A stretch of 64,000 bases of DNA from Flavobacterium sp. ASW18X (GTDB lineage Bacteria > Bacteroidota > Bacteroidia > Flavobacteriales > Flavobacteriaceae). Both the position numbers and the translations under genes were made by a program. Shown one piece after another: positions 27,438-37,281 of this stretch. The stretch lies in contig NZ_SWKK01000010.1 in the NCBI RefSeq assembly GCF_005144745.1, forward strand, positions 19,553 through 83,552, given 5' to 3'. Each line of letters opens with the position of its first letter. Within the stretch, counting starts at the first letter, position 1. Below the pieces are notes generated by a model that did not search any database, was not told where the DNA came from, and was given only the letters and a program-made list of their open reading frames with translations.

Positions 27438-28613
27438 ATGAAAGAAGTTGTAATCGTGTCCGCTGTCCGCACTCCAATTGGCAGTTTTATGGGTGCATTA
27501 TCCACTGTCCCAGCACCAAAATTAGGCGCCGTTGCTATTAAGGGGGCCTTAGATAAAATTAATCTAGCAGCAGATGCTGTGCAAGAGGTGCTCATGGGGA
27601 ATGTGGTGCAAGCAGGAACGGGGCAAGCTCCTGCCAGACAAGCTGCAATTTATGCTGGGATTCCAGATACTGTACCCTGTACAACCGTAAATAAGGTTTG
27701 TGCTTCTGGCATGAAAACCATAATGCAAGCCGCACAGTCTATTGCTTTAGGAGATGCTGATATTGTTGTTGCTGGTGGAATGGAAAATATGAGTCAAATT
27801 CCACATTATGTTCATATGAGAACAGGCACAAAGTTTGGCCCTTCTACCTTAGTAGACGGTCTGCAAAGAGACGGACTAGTAGATGTTTATGACCAAACCG
27901 CAATGGGTGTTTGTGCAGATGCTTGTGCTGATAAATACGAGTTTAGCAGAGAAGACCAGGACACTTTTGCCATACAATCTTACAACCGTTCTGCTGCAGC
28001 ATGGCAAGCAGGCAAGTTTAAGGACGAAGTGGTCCCTGTAGAAGTACCGCAACGCAGAGGAGATGCACTAGTAATACGTGAAGATGAAGAGTACAAGAAT
28101 GTAAAGATGGACAAAATACCTGCTTTACGCCCTGCATTTACCAAGGATGGTACAGTAACTGCCGCCAATGCATCTACCATTAATGATGGTGCTGCTGCCC
28201 TTGTGTTAATGAGTGCTGAGAAAGCAAAAGAACTTAACTTAAAACCCTTAGCTAAAATAAGAGGTTATGCGGATGCCGCTCAAGAACCTAAGTGGTTTAC
28301 AACTGCTCCCGCAAAAGCATTACCAAAGGCCTTAGCTAAAGCTGGTGTAAGTATTGATGCTATTGATTATTTTGAATTTAATGAAGCTTTCGCCGTAGTA
28401 GGTTTGGCTAACATGAAACTTTTAGGGTTAACAGACTCCAATGTTAATGTAAACGGTGGTGCGGTCTCTTTAGGGCATCCATTAGGTTGTTCAGGTGCAC
28501 GCATTGTAGTAACGTTATTAAATGTTTTAGCGCAGAATAACGCCAAGTTAGGTGCTGCCGGAATTTGTAATGGTGGTGGCGGTGCCTCTGCCCTAGTTGT
28601 AGAACGCTTATAA
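27438..28613 (+). CDS. Acetyl-CoA C-acetyltransferase (thiolase)
   Basis: The 391-residue enzyme condenses or cleaves acyl-CoA by the thiolase mechanism. The acylated cysteine lies in NKVCASGMK (near residue 90), the family NEAF motif is in YFEFNEAFAVVG, GHPLGCSGAR carries the second-half glycine motif with a histidine, and CNGGGGASA ends with the second active-site cysteine. Length and start (MKEVVIVSAVRTPIG) are standard. The best match in kind is acetoacetyl-CoA thiolase (AtoB/PhaA type). It is divergent from the 7TM-HD gene and followed after 9 bases by an NlpC/P60 protein. Confidence 0.94.
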   Translation: MKEVVIVSAVRTPIGSFMGALSTVPAPKLGAVAIKGALDKINLAADAVQEVLMGNVVQAGTGQAPARQAAIYAGIPDTVPCTTVNKVCASGMKTIMQAAQSIALGDADIVVAGGMENMSQIPHYVHMRTGTKFGPSTLVDGLQRDGLVDVYDQTAMGVCADACADKYEFSREDQDTFAIQSYNRSAAAWQAGKFKDEVVPVEVPQRRGDALVIREDEEYKNVKMDKIPALRPAFTKDGTVTAANASTINDGAAALVLMSAEKAKELNLKPLAKIRGYADAAQEPKWFTTAPAKALPKALAKAGVSIDAIDYFEFNEAFAVVGLANMKLLGLTDSNVNVNGGAVSLGHPLGCSGARIVVTLLNVLAQNNAKLGAAGICNGGGGASALVVERL

Positions 28614-28622
28614 TTTAGATTG

Positions 28623-29375
28623 ATGCAGTATGGCTTAGGGCATTTAAGTGTTGCTCCCTTAAGGATTGCACCAGATAATTCTTCTGAGATGATAACCCAA
28701 ATATTATATGGTGATCATTTTAAAATTAAAGAAGAACGTAAATTTTGGAGTAGAATACAGTTGATAGCAGACGGTTGTGAAGGTTGGTTAGACAACCGAC
28801 AACTAACTAAAATAAATGAGGAAACATTCCTTACCTTAGATGCTGTAACACAACCTACGTTATCACAAGATTTACTGTCCTATATTGCCACTAAGGATGA
28901 TATGCTCTGCCCTATTGTATTAGGTTCTAGGTTAGACATTGCTCCCCTTTTAAATCATAAATACGAGGAAGAAGAAGTAATAACAACCAAGAATCGAACA
29001 AATTTGGTCAATACTGCATTTATGTACTTAAACGCTCCTTTTCTATGGGGTGGCAAAACCCCAATAGGTATTGATAGCGCAGGTTTAACCCAAATGGTTT
29101 ATAAACTAAATGGCGTTAATCTTTTGCGTACCACACAAGAACAAGCCAGACAAGGAGATGCTTTAAGTTTTATAGAAGAAAGTGAACCTGGAGATTTAGC
29201 CTTTTTTGACAATACTGATGGTATTATAGATCACGTGGGTATCATTTTAAAAGACAATTATATTATCCATGCGTATGGTAAAGTACGCATAGACCGTATT
29301 GACCATACTGGTATTTTTAACACGGAAGAAAATAGATATTCTCACCAATTACGGGTGATTAAAAAAATTCTATAA
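28623..29375 (+). CDS. NlpC/P60 (C40) family protein lacking the catalytic cysteine
   Basis: The 250-residue protein has an N-terminal SH3-like region (about 5-65, ILYGDHFKIKEERKFWSRI) and a C-terminal NlpC/P60 domain (about 120-250), as in YkfC-type enzymes that cut murein peptides between D-Glu and a diamino acid. The active-site segment reads LWGGKTPIGIDSAGLTQ. Active relatives have a DCSG motif, so the nucleophile is Ser152 and the following serine is alanine. The histidine of DHVGIIL and the polar residue of IIHAYGK remain. It may be a binding-only pseudoenzyme or may use serine. I start at ATG 28623 rather than a TTG three bases earlier. No signal peptide is evident. It follows the thiolase gene by 9 bases. 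Confidence 0.85.
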   Translation: MQYGLGHLSVAPLRIAPDNSSEMITQILYGDHFKIKEERKFWSRIQLIADGCEGWLDNRQLTKINEETFLTLDAVTQPTLSQDLLSYIATKDDMLCPIVLGSRLDIAPLLNHKYEEEEVITTKNRTNLVNTAFMYLNAPFLWGGKTPIGIDSAGLTQMVYKLNGVNLLRTTQEQARQGDALSFIEESEPGDLAFFDNTDGIIDHVGIILKDNYIIHAYGKVRIDRIDHTGIFNTEENRYSHQLRVIKKIL

Positions 29376-29392
29376 GGCAAATTATTATGTAT

Positions 29393-29428
29393 AAAAAAAG
29401 CCTCGATTTTAAATCGAGGCTTTTTTTA
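29393..29428 (+). terminator. Bidirectional terminator
   Basis: GCCTCGATTT (29400-29409) and AAATCGAGGC (29411-29420) form a GC-rich hairpin flanked by A and T runs on both sides. It lies between the convergent C40 and TPR genes. Confidence 0.9.
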
Positions 29429-29443
29429 TAAGGTGTATCAGGA

Positions 29444-30691
29444 TTACTCCATCATCCCTTTAATTCTCATGAAATTATCATTATCACCTAAAGCACCATA
29501 AATGTTTTTAAGTTGTGATAAAATACCTTCATTATCTGGATTCTTTACCAAAGCATCTTCCAAGATTTGAGCTCCTTTTTTAAACAGGCTATCTTTCTTA
29601 GCTTTTAACTCGTCATACTTTTTAGTGTCCGCTCTAGAAGTACCTAAATTGTTCATCTCATCTATAAGTCCGTTACCTTCATTTACGTAAGACGTAGACA
29701 AGTTTAACATAGCGTTGATGTAGTTTGGATCTATTTCCAAAGCTTTTTCATAAGCTGCTCTCGCACCTTCTAAATCGCCCTGCTCCATGTTAATTACACC
29801 AATGTTATATAACAAATCTGGATTATTTGGATCCATAGCAGAAGCCTGAGCCATCAACTCTTTAAACTTATCTTTCTCACCTATACTATAGTAAAGGTTT
29901 GCTTTGTTAAGCACCAAATTTACATCATCAGGATTACTTGCAATAGCATCTTCGTAAGCTGCTAAAGCTTCCTCATTCTTACCTTGTTGTTGGTATATAA
30001 GTGCGATATTTTTAACTACCTCAGCTCTTTTAGATTCGGTTTTTTCTTCTTTAGGGTCCTTGTGTGTACCCGCCTTTACATATAAATCTCTTGTAGACTT
30101 ATCTAACTCTTCTACTTCACCTGTGGCAACATTAACCGCCGTATACTTTACACCGCTACCATCATAATTAATTTCTTTTAACTTTTCATAATACTGTATA
30201 GCTTGATCATAATTATCTGGACCAACTTGCACCGCACTAGAAGCCGCGTAATACAAATAGATGGTATCCTTAGGACTTAACGTATACGCTTGGTAAAGCT
30301 TTTCTGCAGCAGTTTTAAAATCCTTATTGCTGTTATCTTCTACTGCAGAATTAATTAAATCTGCAGTCATTTGAGACATTTTTTGTTTAATCTCTGCACT
30401 ATATTTTTGCTTACCTGTTTTCTCCTCTATACTTAAGGTTTTCTTGTAAGCTTCTATGGCTGGGTTAAACTCAGATAATTTTGCATGCGCATCACCTAAC
30501 AAAGCGTAATATTGGGCCTGCATTTTCTCGTCAGCACCAGAAATGCTTCCAGAAGCAGCCATTAATGCTGTTTTAGCACCTGCAGCATCACCAGTTTTCA
30601 TGGCTTTTGCAGCGGTCTTTATTTCGTCTTTTTGGGCAAAACCTGCTAGAGAAGCTCCCATAGCAAGTAGTATTAACATTTTACCTTTCAT
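29444..30691 (-). CDS. Exported tetratricopeptide-repeat protein
   Basis: The 415-residue protein begins with a signal peptide (MLILLAMGASLAGFAQ) and consists largely of TPR motifs. Clear repeats are ALIYQQQGKNEEALAAYEDA, then a copy ending in PNNPDLLYNIGVINMEQGD, then LEGARAAYEKALEIDPNY at about 225-335. Less regular repeats fill residues 20-160. TPRs mediate protein contacts, so a scaffolding role in the periplasm is likely; no enzymatic domain is seen. It starts 40 bases after the gyrA stop on the same strand and may share its transcript. Confidence 0.85.
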   Translation of the reverse strand: MKGKMLILLAMGASLAGFAQKDEIKTAAKAMKTGDAAGAKTALMAASGSISGADEKMQAQYYALLGDAHAKLSEFNPAIEAYKKTLSIEEKTGKQKYSAEIKQKMSQMTADLINSAVEDNSNKDFKTAAEKLYQAYTLSPKDTIYLYYAASSAVQVGPDNYDQAIQYYEKLKEINYDGSGVKYTAVNVATGEVEELDKSTRDLYVKAGTHKDPKEEKTESKRAEVVKNIALIYQQQGKNEEALAAYEDAIASNPDDVNLVLNKANLYYSIGEKDKFKELMAQASAMDPNNPDLLYNIGVINMEQGDLEGARAAYEKALEIDPNYINAMLNLSTSYVNEGNGLIDEMNNLGTSRADTKKYDELKAKKDSLFKKGAQILEDALVKNPDNEGILSQLKNIYGALGDNDNFMRIKGMME

Positions 30692-30731
30692 TTTCTGTAC
30701 TTGTTGTAATTAAATATTTAGTGTTTATTTA

Positions 30732-33308
30732 TTATTCCTTTGATTCATCATCATTCCCTTCCGGTGAGGATTGTTCTTCAGAACCGTTTTCGTCTGTCTT
30801 ATTATCAATTGCCGTGCCATCTTCTTCTTTGACCTCCATATCCAAGACATCTGTCTCGTCTACGGCATCTTCGTCTTTCATCACTTTAGCAACAGCAGCT
30901 ATGGCATCTTTCCCTTTTAAATTTATTAAGCGAACTCCTTGTGTTGCTCTACCCATAACACGTAGGTCTTCTACACTTAAGCGGATTGCAATACCAGATT
31001 TGTTAATAATCATAAGGTCATCAGAATCGGTCACATTTTTAATAGCTACCAATCCACCAGTCTTTTCCGTAATAGATATCGTTTTTACTCCTTTACCACC
31101 TCTATTAGTTACGCGATAATCCTCTATATCGGATCTTTTACCATAGCCATTTTCTGAAACTACAAGAATATTATCTTCAAAATTATTTACAGAAACCATA
31201 CCTATTACCTCATCATTATCGTCAGCTAAGGTAATACCACGCACCCCAGAGGCATTTCTACCCATTGGACGTGTTTTGCTTTCTTCAAAACGAATAGCTT
31301 TACCAGATTTTAATCCTAAAAAGATTTCACTAGTACCTGTGGTCAATTTAGCTTCTAACAACTCGTCTCCATCCTTAATAGTGATGGCGTTAATACCATT
31401 CTGTCTTGGCCTAGAATACTGCTCTAAAGAAGTCTTTTTAACAGTACCTTTCTTAGTTGCCATGATTACAAAATGGCTATTTACATACGCTTCGTCCTTA
31501 AGATCTTGAGTACAAATAAAAGCCTTTACCTTATCATCTGTCTCTATATTAATTAGGTTTTGTATTGCTCTACCTTTAGAAGTTCTACTCCCTTCTGGAA
31601 TTTCATAAACACGCATCCAGAAACATTTTCCTTTTTGGGTAAAGAACAACATATATTGGTGGTTGGTACCCACGAACAAGTGCTCTAAGAAATCTTCATT
31701 TCTTGTATTAGATGCTTTTTGTCCTACACCTCCTCTATTCTGCGTTTTATATTCTGATAACGAAGTTCTTTTGATGTAACCCGCGTGAGAAATGGTAATC
31801 ACCACTTGCTCATCCGGAATCATATCTTCTATACTTAAATCACCCCCAGCAAAATTGATTTCTGAGCGTCTTGCGTCACCATACTTATCTTTAACTTCTA
31901 ATAATTCTTCCTTGATAATTTGCATCCTGCGCTCCTTCTTATCAAGAATATCTTTAAGGTCTTCTATGGTTTTTAGCAATTCATCATACTCTTCTCTAAG
32001 CTTATCTTGCTCTAGACCCGTTAACTGTCTCAATCGCATTTCTACGATTGCCTTAGCCTGTATTTCGCTTAATTTAAAACGCTCCATCAAGCTATTTCTA
32101 GCTTCCTCTACATTAGAAGACCCACGGATAATAGCAATCACCTCATCAATATTGTCTGAAGCAATAATTAAACCCTCTAAAATATGCGCACGCTCTTCTG
32201 CCTTCCTAAGCTCGTATTGTGTTCTGCGCACCACCACTTCATGCCTGTGTTCTACAAAGTGATGTATCATTTCTTTTAGGTTCAACAATTGCGGACGGCC
32301 GTTAACCAAAGCTATATTGTTAACACTAAAACTAGATTGTAACGCCGTGTATTTGTATAGCATATTTAGAACGATGTTTGGAATAGCATCTCGCTTTAAT
32401 ATGTATACAATTCGCATTCCTTTTCTATCCGATTCATCCCGAATAGTAGAAATACCTTCTATCTTTTTATCGTTAACAAGTTCGGCAGTCTTTTTAATCA
32501 TGTCTGCCTTATTTACCTGATAAGGAATTTCTGTAACGACAATACACTCTCTGCCTTGCACTTCTTCAAAAGAGGCTTTTGCACGCATCACAACACGTCC
32601 ACGGCCTGTGTGGAAAGCTTCTTTTACACCATCATAACCGTAAATTGTACCTCCGGTAGGGAAATCTGGTGCTTTAATATGTGTAATTAACTCATCTATT
32701 TCTATATCTGGGTTATCCACATAAGCTACAGTACCATCTACCACTTCTGACAGGTTGTGTGGAGGCATATTCGTTGCCATACCCACCGCAATACCAGAAG
32801 CACCATTTACCAATAAATTAGGAATACGGGTTGGTAGTACTGTAGGTTCTTTTAATGTATCATCAAAATTTAATTGATGGTCTACGGTTTCTTTATCAAT
32901 ATCCGCAAGCATTTCTTCAGAAATCTTACGCATTTTGGCTTCGGTGTAACGCATTGCTGCAGGGCTATCGCCATCTACAGAACCAAAGTTACCCTGACCA
33001 TCTACCAACATGTAACGCAAACTCCATTCTTGAGCCATACGTACCATGGTATCATATACAGATGTATCGCCGTGTGGGTGGTATTTACCTAAAACCTCAC
33101 CAACGATACGAGCAGATTTTTTATGTGAACTTGTAGACCTTACACCTAGTTCGTGCATTCCAAAGAGCACTCTACGGTGTACAGGTTTAAGACCGTCTCT
33201 AACATCTGGCAGTGCACGTGACACAATGACCGACATTGAATAATCAATGTAGGCAGACTTCATTTCATCTTCGATGTTAATCGGTATTAACTTTTCTCCT
33301 TCAGCCAT
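30732..33308 (-). CDS. gyrA: DNA gyrase subunit A
   Basis: The 858-residue protein is the DNA-cleaving subunit of gyrase. The catalytic tyrosine is Tyr121 in [10 protein letters not shown]. The quinolone-determining region reads [18 protein letters not shown], where E. coli Ser83 corresponds to Thr82 and Asp87 to Asp86. The C-terminal beta-pinwheel contains GyrA-box-like motifs ([10 protein letters not shown], and [10 protein letters not shown] as a further blade). It ends in a long acidic tail rich in Glu and Asp (about residues 815-858), common in Bacteroidota. It is divergent from clpC across a 257-base spacer and is followed by the TPR gene. Confidence 0.97.
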   Translation of the reverse strand: MAEGEKLIPINIEDEMKSAYIDYSMSVIVSRALPDVRDGLKPVHRRVLFGMHELGVRSTSSHKKSARIVGEVLGKYHPHGDTSVYDTMVRMAQEWSLRYMLVDGQGNFGSVDGDSPAAMRYTEAKMRKISEEMLADIDKETVDHQLNFDDTLKEPTVLPTRIPNLLVNGASGIAVGMATNMPPHNLSEVVDGTVAYVDNPDIEIDELITHIKAPDFPTGGTIYGYDGVKEAFHTGRGRVVMRAKASFEEVQGRECIVVTEIPYQVNKADMIKKTAELVNDKKIEGISTIRDESDRKGMRIVYILKRDAIPNIVLNMLYKYTALQSSFSVNNIALVNGRPQLLNLKEMIHHFVEHRHEVVVRRTQYELRKAEERAHILEGLIIASDNIDEVIAIIRGSSNVEEARNSLMERFKLSEIQAKAIVEMRLRQLTGLEQDKLREEYDELLKTIEDLKDILDKKERRMQIIKEELLEVKDKYGDARRSEINFAGGDLSIEDMIPDEQVVITISHAGYIKRTSLSEYKTQNRGGVGQKASNTRNEDFLEHLFVGTNHQYMLFFTQKGKCFWMRVYEIPEGSRTSKGRAIQNLINIETDDKVKAFICTQDLKDEAYVNSHFVIMATKKGTVKKTSLEQYSRPRQNGINAITIKDGDELLEAKLTTGTSEIFLGLKSGKAIRFEESKTRPMGRNASGVRGITLADDNDEVIGMVSVNNFEDNILVVSENGYGKRSDIEDYRVTNRGGKGVKTISITEKTGGLVAIKNVTDSDDLMIINKSGIAIRLSVEDLRVMGRATQGVRLINLKGKDAIAAVAKVMKDEDAVDETDVLDMEVKEEDGTAIDNKTDENGSEEQSSPEGNDDESKE

Positions 33309-33565
33309 AAGTAAATGCTAAATTTTATTGAGGTTAAAATATCGTGGCAATATACCAAAAATTGCGCCTTTGTGAGAATCTGCAAACTTGTTTATTAAAA
33401 AAATTATTAACACTTTGCTTGCCAATAAAACAACCCATAAAACCGTTAAAGTTTATACAAAATGCTGCCAAATCTCACAATTTCCCAAATCTTTATAGAT
33501 TATGGGTACGGTATTTGAACATGGTTGTAATACTTTTATTAATTTTAGTTCGGAAAAGATAAGCT

Positions 33566-36121
33566 ATGGATGATAATTTCTCACCAAGAGTAAAAGATGT
33601 GATTGCTTACAGTAAAGAAGAGGCTCTTAGATTAGGGCACGACTTTATTGGTACCGAGCACCTTATGCTTGGACTATTGCGAGACGGCAATGGTAAGGCC
33701 ATCAACATCTTAGATGCTCTAGATGTGGACTTGGATCATTTGAGGAGGAAAGTAGAGATTTTAAGCCCTGCTAATCCGAATTCTGGTTCAGCACAAAAAG
33801 ACAAAAAGAATTTACATTTAACCAGACAGGCAGAAAGAGCCCTGAAAACAACCTTCTTAGAAGCTAAGTTGTTTCAAAGCTCCTCTATCAATACGGCGCA
33901 CTTGTTACTATGTATACTTAGAAACGAGAACGACCCTACTACCAAACTTTTACACAAGCTAAAAGTGGATTATGATAATGTTAAGGAGCAATTTAAGTCT
34001 ATGATAACAAGCGATGACGACTTTTTAGACAATACAAGGGCAGAATCTTTCCCGGGAGAGCCAGATGATTTGGGCGATTCTAAGGAAGGTACTTTTGGTT
34101 CTGCGGGTCAGGCTAAATCCAACAAAAAATCTAAGACTCCTGTTTTGGATAATTTTGGAAGAGATTTAACCAAACTTGCAGAGGACAATAAGCTAGACCC
34201 CGTTGTTGGTCGTGAAAAAGAAATAGAACGTGTTTCTCAAATATTGAGTAGACGTAAAAAGAACAATCCTCTATTAATTGGGGAACCAGGTGTTGGTAAA
34301 AGCGCTATTGCAGAAGGTTTAGCATTGCGTATTATCAACAAAAAAGTATCTAGGATTTTGTACAACAAACGGGTGGTTACACTAGATTTAGCTTCTTTAG
34401 TTGCGGGTACTAAGTACCGCGGACAGTTTGAGGAGCGAATGAAAGCTGTGATGAATGAACTAGAAAAGAATGATGACATTATTCTTTTTATAGACGAAAT
34501 TCACACCATTGTGGGTGCTGGTGGAGCAACAGGTAGTCTGGATGCTTCTAACATGTTTAAACCAGCGTTGGCACGTGGGGAAATTCAATGTATTGGCGCT
34601 ACTACCCTAGATGAATACCGTCAGTATATAGAAAAAGATGGCGCTTTAGAAAGAAGGTTCCAAAAGGTTATGGTAGAACCTACAAGTGTTGAGGAAACTG
34701 TAGAGATTTTGATGAACATCAAAGGTAAATATGAAGACCATCACAATGTAACGTATACAGACGATGCTATAAAGGCCTGTGTTAACCTTACCAACAGGTA
34801 CATGACAGACCGCTTTTTACCAGATAAGGCAATAGATGCTTTGGACGAAGCAGGCTCCCGTGTGCATATTGTAAATATGGATGTTCCCAAACAAATTTTA
34901 GAGCTAGAACAGCAACTAGAAGATGTAAGGGAATTGAAAAATAGCGTAGTTAAAAAGCAGAAGTATGAAGAAGCTGCTAAATTACGGGATGATGAAAAAC
35001 GTTTAGAAAAAGACCTTGCTACGGCGCAACAACAGTGGGAAGAAGAAAGCAAATTAAATAGAGAAACGGTCTCTGAAGACAATGTGGCTGATGTTGTTAG
35101 TATGATGAGTGGTATTCCTGTAAATAGGATTGCACAAACAGAAAGCAATAAATTGGCAGAATTACCAAATCATATAAAGGATTTCGTAATTGGTCAGAAC
35201 GAAGCGGTACAGAAAGTGGCCAAAGCTATTCAACGTAACCGTGCAGGTTTAAAAGACCCCAACAAACCTATTGGCTCTTTTATCTTTTTAGGACAAACTG
35301 GTGTAGGTAAAACACAGCTAGCTAAAGTTTTGGCTAGAGAGTTGTTTGATTCTGAAGATGCGTTAATCCGCATAGACATGAGCGAATACATGGAAAAATT
35401 CGCTATTTCTAGATTAGTTGGTGCACCTCCAGGCTACGTAGGTTATGAAGAAGGCGGGCAATTGACAGAAAAAGTGCGTAGAAAGCCTTACTCCGTAGTG
35501 CTTTTAGACGAAGTAGAAAAAGCCCATCCAGATGTTTTCAACATGCTTTTACAGGTATTGGATGATGGTTTTATTACCGATAGTTTAGGTAGAAAAATAG
35601 ATTTTAGAAATACCATCATCATCATGACTTCTAATATTGGAGCTAGACAGCTTAAAGATTTTGGTCAAGGTGTTGGTTTCGGTACAGCCTCTAAAAAAGC
35701 ACAGGCAGATAGTCACCAAAAAAGTGTGATAGAAAATGCACTTAAGAAGGCATTTGCTCCAGAATTTTTAAATCGTATTGATGATGTAATTGTATTCAAC
35801 GCCTTAGAACGAGAAGACATACACAAAATCATTGATATTGAATTAAATAAGTTGTACAAGCGTATCAAAAGTATTGGATACGACTTGCAATTATCAGAAG
35901 AGGCCAAGGACTACATTGCAGACAAAGGTTTTGATAAGCAATATGGCGCCAGACCGCTAAAAAGAGCTATCCAAAAATACATTGAAGATGCATTAGCAGA
36001 AGAAATTGTAAACTCTAATCTTGATGAGGGTGATAGCATTTTTATGGATTTGGATAAAAAGACAGAAGAGCTGACGATTAAAATTCAGAAAGCAGAAAAA
36101 TCTTCTGAAACTAAAGAGTAA
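33566..36121 (+). CDS. clpC: ATP-dependent Clp protease ATPase subunit ClpC
   Basis: The 851-residue AAA+ unfoldase feeds substrates to ClpP. It has the Clp N domain with two repeats (about 1-145), the first AAA module with Walker A GEPGVGKSAIAEG (near 235), a middle region with a UVR-like segment (KQKYEEAAKLRDDEKRLEKD, near 470), and a second AAA module with Walker A GQTGVGKTQLAK (near 575). The end is the D2-small domain (FDKQYGARPLKRAIQK). The UVR segment and short middle domain identify ClpC rather than ClpB. A strong terminator follows, so it is probably monocistronic. Confidence 0.95.
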   Translation: MDDNFSPRVKDVIAYSKEEALRLGHDFIGTEHLMLGLLRDGNGKAINILDALDVDLDHLRRKVEILSPANPNSGSAQKDKKNLHLTRQAERALKTTFLEAKLFQSSSINTAHLLLCILRNENDPTTKLLHKLKVDYDNVKEQFKSMITSDDDFLDNTRAESFPGEPDDLGDSKEGTFGSAGQAKSNKKSKTPVLDNFGRDLTKLAEDNKLDPVVGREKEIERVSQILSRRKKNNPLLIGEPGVGKSAIAEGLALRIINKKVSRILYNKRVVTLDLASLVAGTKYRGQFEERMKAVMNELEKNDDIILFIDEIHTIVGAGGATGSLDASNMFKPALARGEIQCIGATTLDEYRQYIEKDGALERRFQKVMVEPTSVEETVEILMNIKGKYEDHHNVTYTDDAIKACVNLTNRYMTDRFLPDKAIDALDEAGSRVHIVNMDVPKQILELEQQLEDVRELKNSVVKKQKYEEAAKLRDDEKRLEKDLATAQQQWEEESKLNRETVSEDNVADVVSMMSGIPVNRIAQTESNKLAELPNHIKDFVIGQNEAVQKVAKAIQRNRAGLKDPNKPIGSFIFLGQTGVGKTQLAKVLARELFDSEDALIRIDMSEYMEKFAISRLVGAPPGYVGYEEGGQLTEKVRRKPYSVVLLDEVEKAHPDVFNMLLQVLDDGFITDSLGRKIDFRNTIIIMTSNIGARQLKDFGQGVGFGTASKKAQADSHQKSVIENALKKAFAPEFLNRIDDVIVFNALEREDIHKIIDIELNKLYKRIKSIGYDLQLSEEAKDYIADKGFDKQYGARPLKRAIQKYIEDALAEEIVNSNLDEGDSIFMDLDKKTEELTIKIQKAEKSSETKE

Positions 36122-36140
36122 TATATTTTAATTTGATAGT

Positions 36141-36168
36141 AAAGGGAGTCAAAAGACTCCCTTTTTTT
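36141..36168 (+). terminator. Intrinsic terminator of clpC
   Basis: AGGGAGTC and GACTCCCT close an AAAA loop and are followed by seven T residues, 20 bases past the clpC stop. Confidence 0.92.
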
Positions 36169-36308
36169 ATGCGCACAATTCTGTTAAATTTATATCACCC
36201 TATTAAATTTTAACAGTAATCAGTAGAAACTTACCGTTAATCTAATTTATTTCAGCAGACAGCCCTACCCATCTACTTTTGTTAACGAGAACACTATATT
36301 AAGATTTA

Positions 36309-36713
36309 ATGAAGTTAGGGACGGGAAAAAAACAGGTGGTTGTCCGTGAATACCACCTGGATATTGGTATTATACAGGTTTTTGACAATTATTTAGTTGC
36401 ACATTTTAATGAAGGGGCTACCTTAACCCTTGAGCGCGTGTACCAATTAATTGGAATATCAGAAATACATTTTAGAGACAAAAACTTTGCTTATATCAGC
36501 AATCGCAAGAACTCTTACGCTATAGACCCCATTATCTACACCTATCTTAGAGGTTTAGACAACCTTGTTGCGCTAGCTATAGTTTCTAAAAAAGAAATAG
36601 ACATGCATAATTTTAAAATAGAAAAGCTTTTCTATAAAAAGTGTATGGAGTTCTTTATAGAGTATGACAACGCTGTGGCGTGGGCTAAAAAAAGAGTAAA
36701 AGCAAAGAAGTAA
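36309..36713 (+). CDS. Conserved hypothetical protein, possible STAS-like fold
   Basis: I do not recognise this 134-residue protein with certainty. It has no signal peptide or membrane segment. The alternating pattern IIQVFDNYLVAHFNEGATL, then FAYISNRKNSYAIDP, then a helix NLVALAIVSKKE and a terminal helical region EFFIEYDNAVAWAKKRV resembles the small alpha/beta proteins of flavobacteria related in shape to STAS or SpoIIAA-like domains. It ends in a basic tail (KKRVKAKK). It stands alone after the clpC terminator; its stop codon abuts the end of convergent sequence on the other strand. Confidence 0.65.
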   Translation: MKLGTGKKQVVVREYHLDIGIIQVFDNYLVAHFNEGATLTLERVYQLIGISEIHFRDKNFAYISNRKNSYAIDPIIYTYLRGLDNLVALAIVSKKEIDMHNFKIEKLFYKKCMEFFIEYDNAVAWAKKRVKAKK

Positions 36714-36894
36714 TTATTTATCTTTTGCAATTAATCTTTTTGAGATTACATCTCCAACAAAAGCTAATACTATAACTATCAAAAGTTCTGTAAAATCAAA
36801 GCCGTTACTTTTTTCTTTATATACTCTAGCGTACAAAAGGTAAGATAGCGCTGGGAGATAGCATCAAATATTTATTAGTACAGTTTTCATATTT

Positions 36895-37266
36895 TTATTT
36901 AAGATTAAAACCCGCTTCTTTTATAAAAAGCGTATCTGTAAAGCGTATATTTTTATTTAATTTATTTATTCTGGGGTCCTTACTAGAATATTTTACACGG
37001 TAATAACCACCAATTTCCAAAGCACTGTAATTATCCCCTAAATAATAGGAACTTTTGTATTTTTCCCCATTAACATAAAAATAATAGTTCATAAAAGTAT
37101 TAGAATTTTGATACTCAATCCCTGTACATTTAGCAATACTGTATTGGGGATAGTATTTAAGATGTAAATCTGTTTTAAACGCCTTGTACCCAGACCATGC
37201 CAACAAAGTCCAAAAGAGTATTAAAACACCTGTTTGGCCGTTTAAAAAATCTTTAATCTTACGCAT
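36895..37266 (-). CDS. Membrane-anchored protein of unknown function
   Basis: From the ATG at 37264-37266 the product is 123 residues (MRKIKDFLNGQTG). A GTG nine bases upstream is an alternative start. One hydrophobic segment (VLILFWTLLAWSGYKAF) anchors a small extracytoplasmic domain rich in tyrosine (YYFYVNGEKYKSSYYLGD). The form resembles DUF3592-like proteins that have a single helix and a beta domain, but I cannot confirm a family. It follows nnrD after 15 bases and is probably cotranscribed. Confidence 0.6.
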   Translation of the reverse strand: MRKIKDFLNGQTGVLILFWTLLAWSGYKAFKTDLHLKYYPQYSIAKCTGIEYQNSNTFMNYYFYVNGEKYKSSYYLGDNYSALEIGGYYRVKYSSKDPRINKLNKNIRFTDTLFIKEAGFNLK

Positions 37267-37281
37267 AACCAGCACAACTTA

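Noticed and set aside
27325..27477. Longer start for the 7TM-HD protein
   Set aside because: The extra 51 residues overlap the promoter and first codons of the divergent thiolase gene and have no family counterpart, so the ATG at 27324 is preferred.
31792..32262. A 156-codon open frame antisense to gyrA
   Set aside because: A shadow of gyrA; its Ser/Leu-rich composition is typical of antisense translation.
36714..36836. A 40-codon minus-strand frame with a hydrophobic stretch (FDFTELLIVIVLAFVGD)
   Set aside because: It has only a TTG as start, no recognised homologue, and abuts the stop of the convergent gene. It could be a small membrane protein or a relic, but the evidence is too thin.
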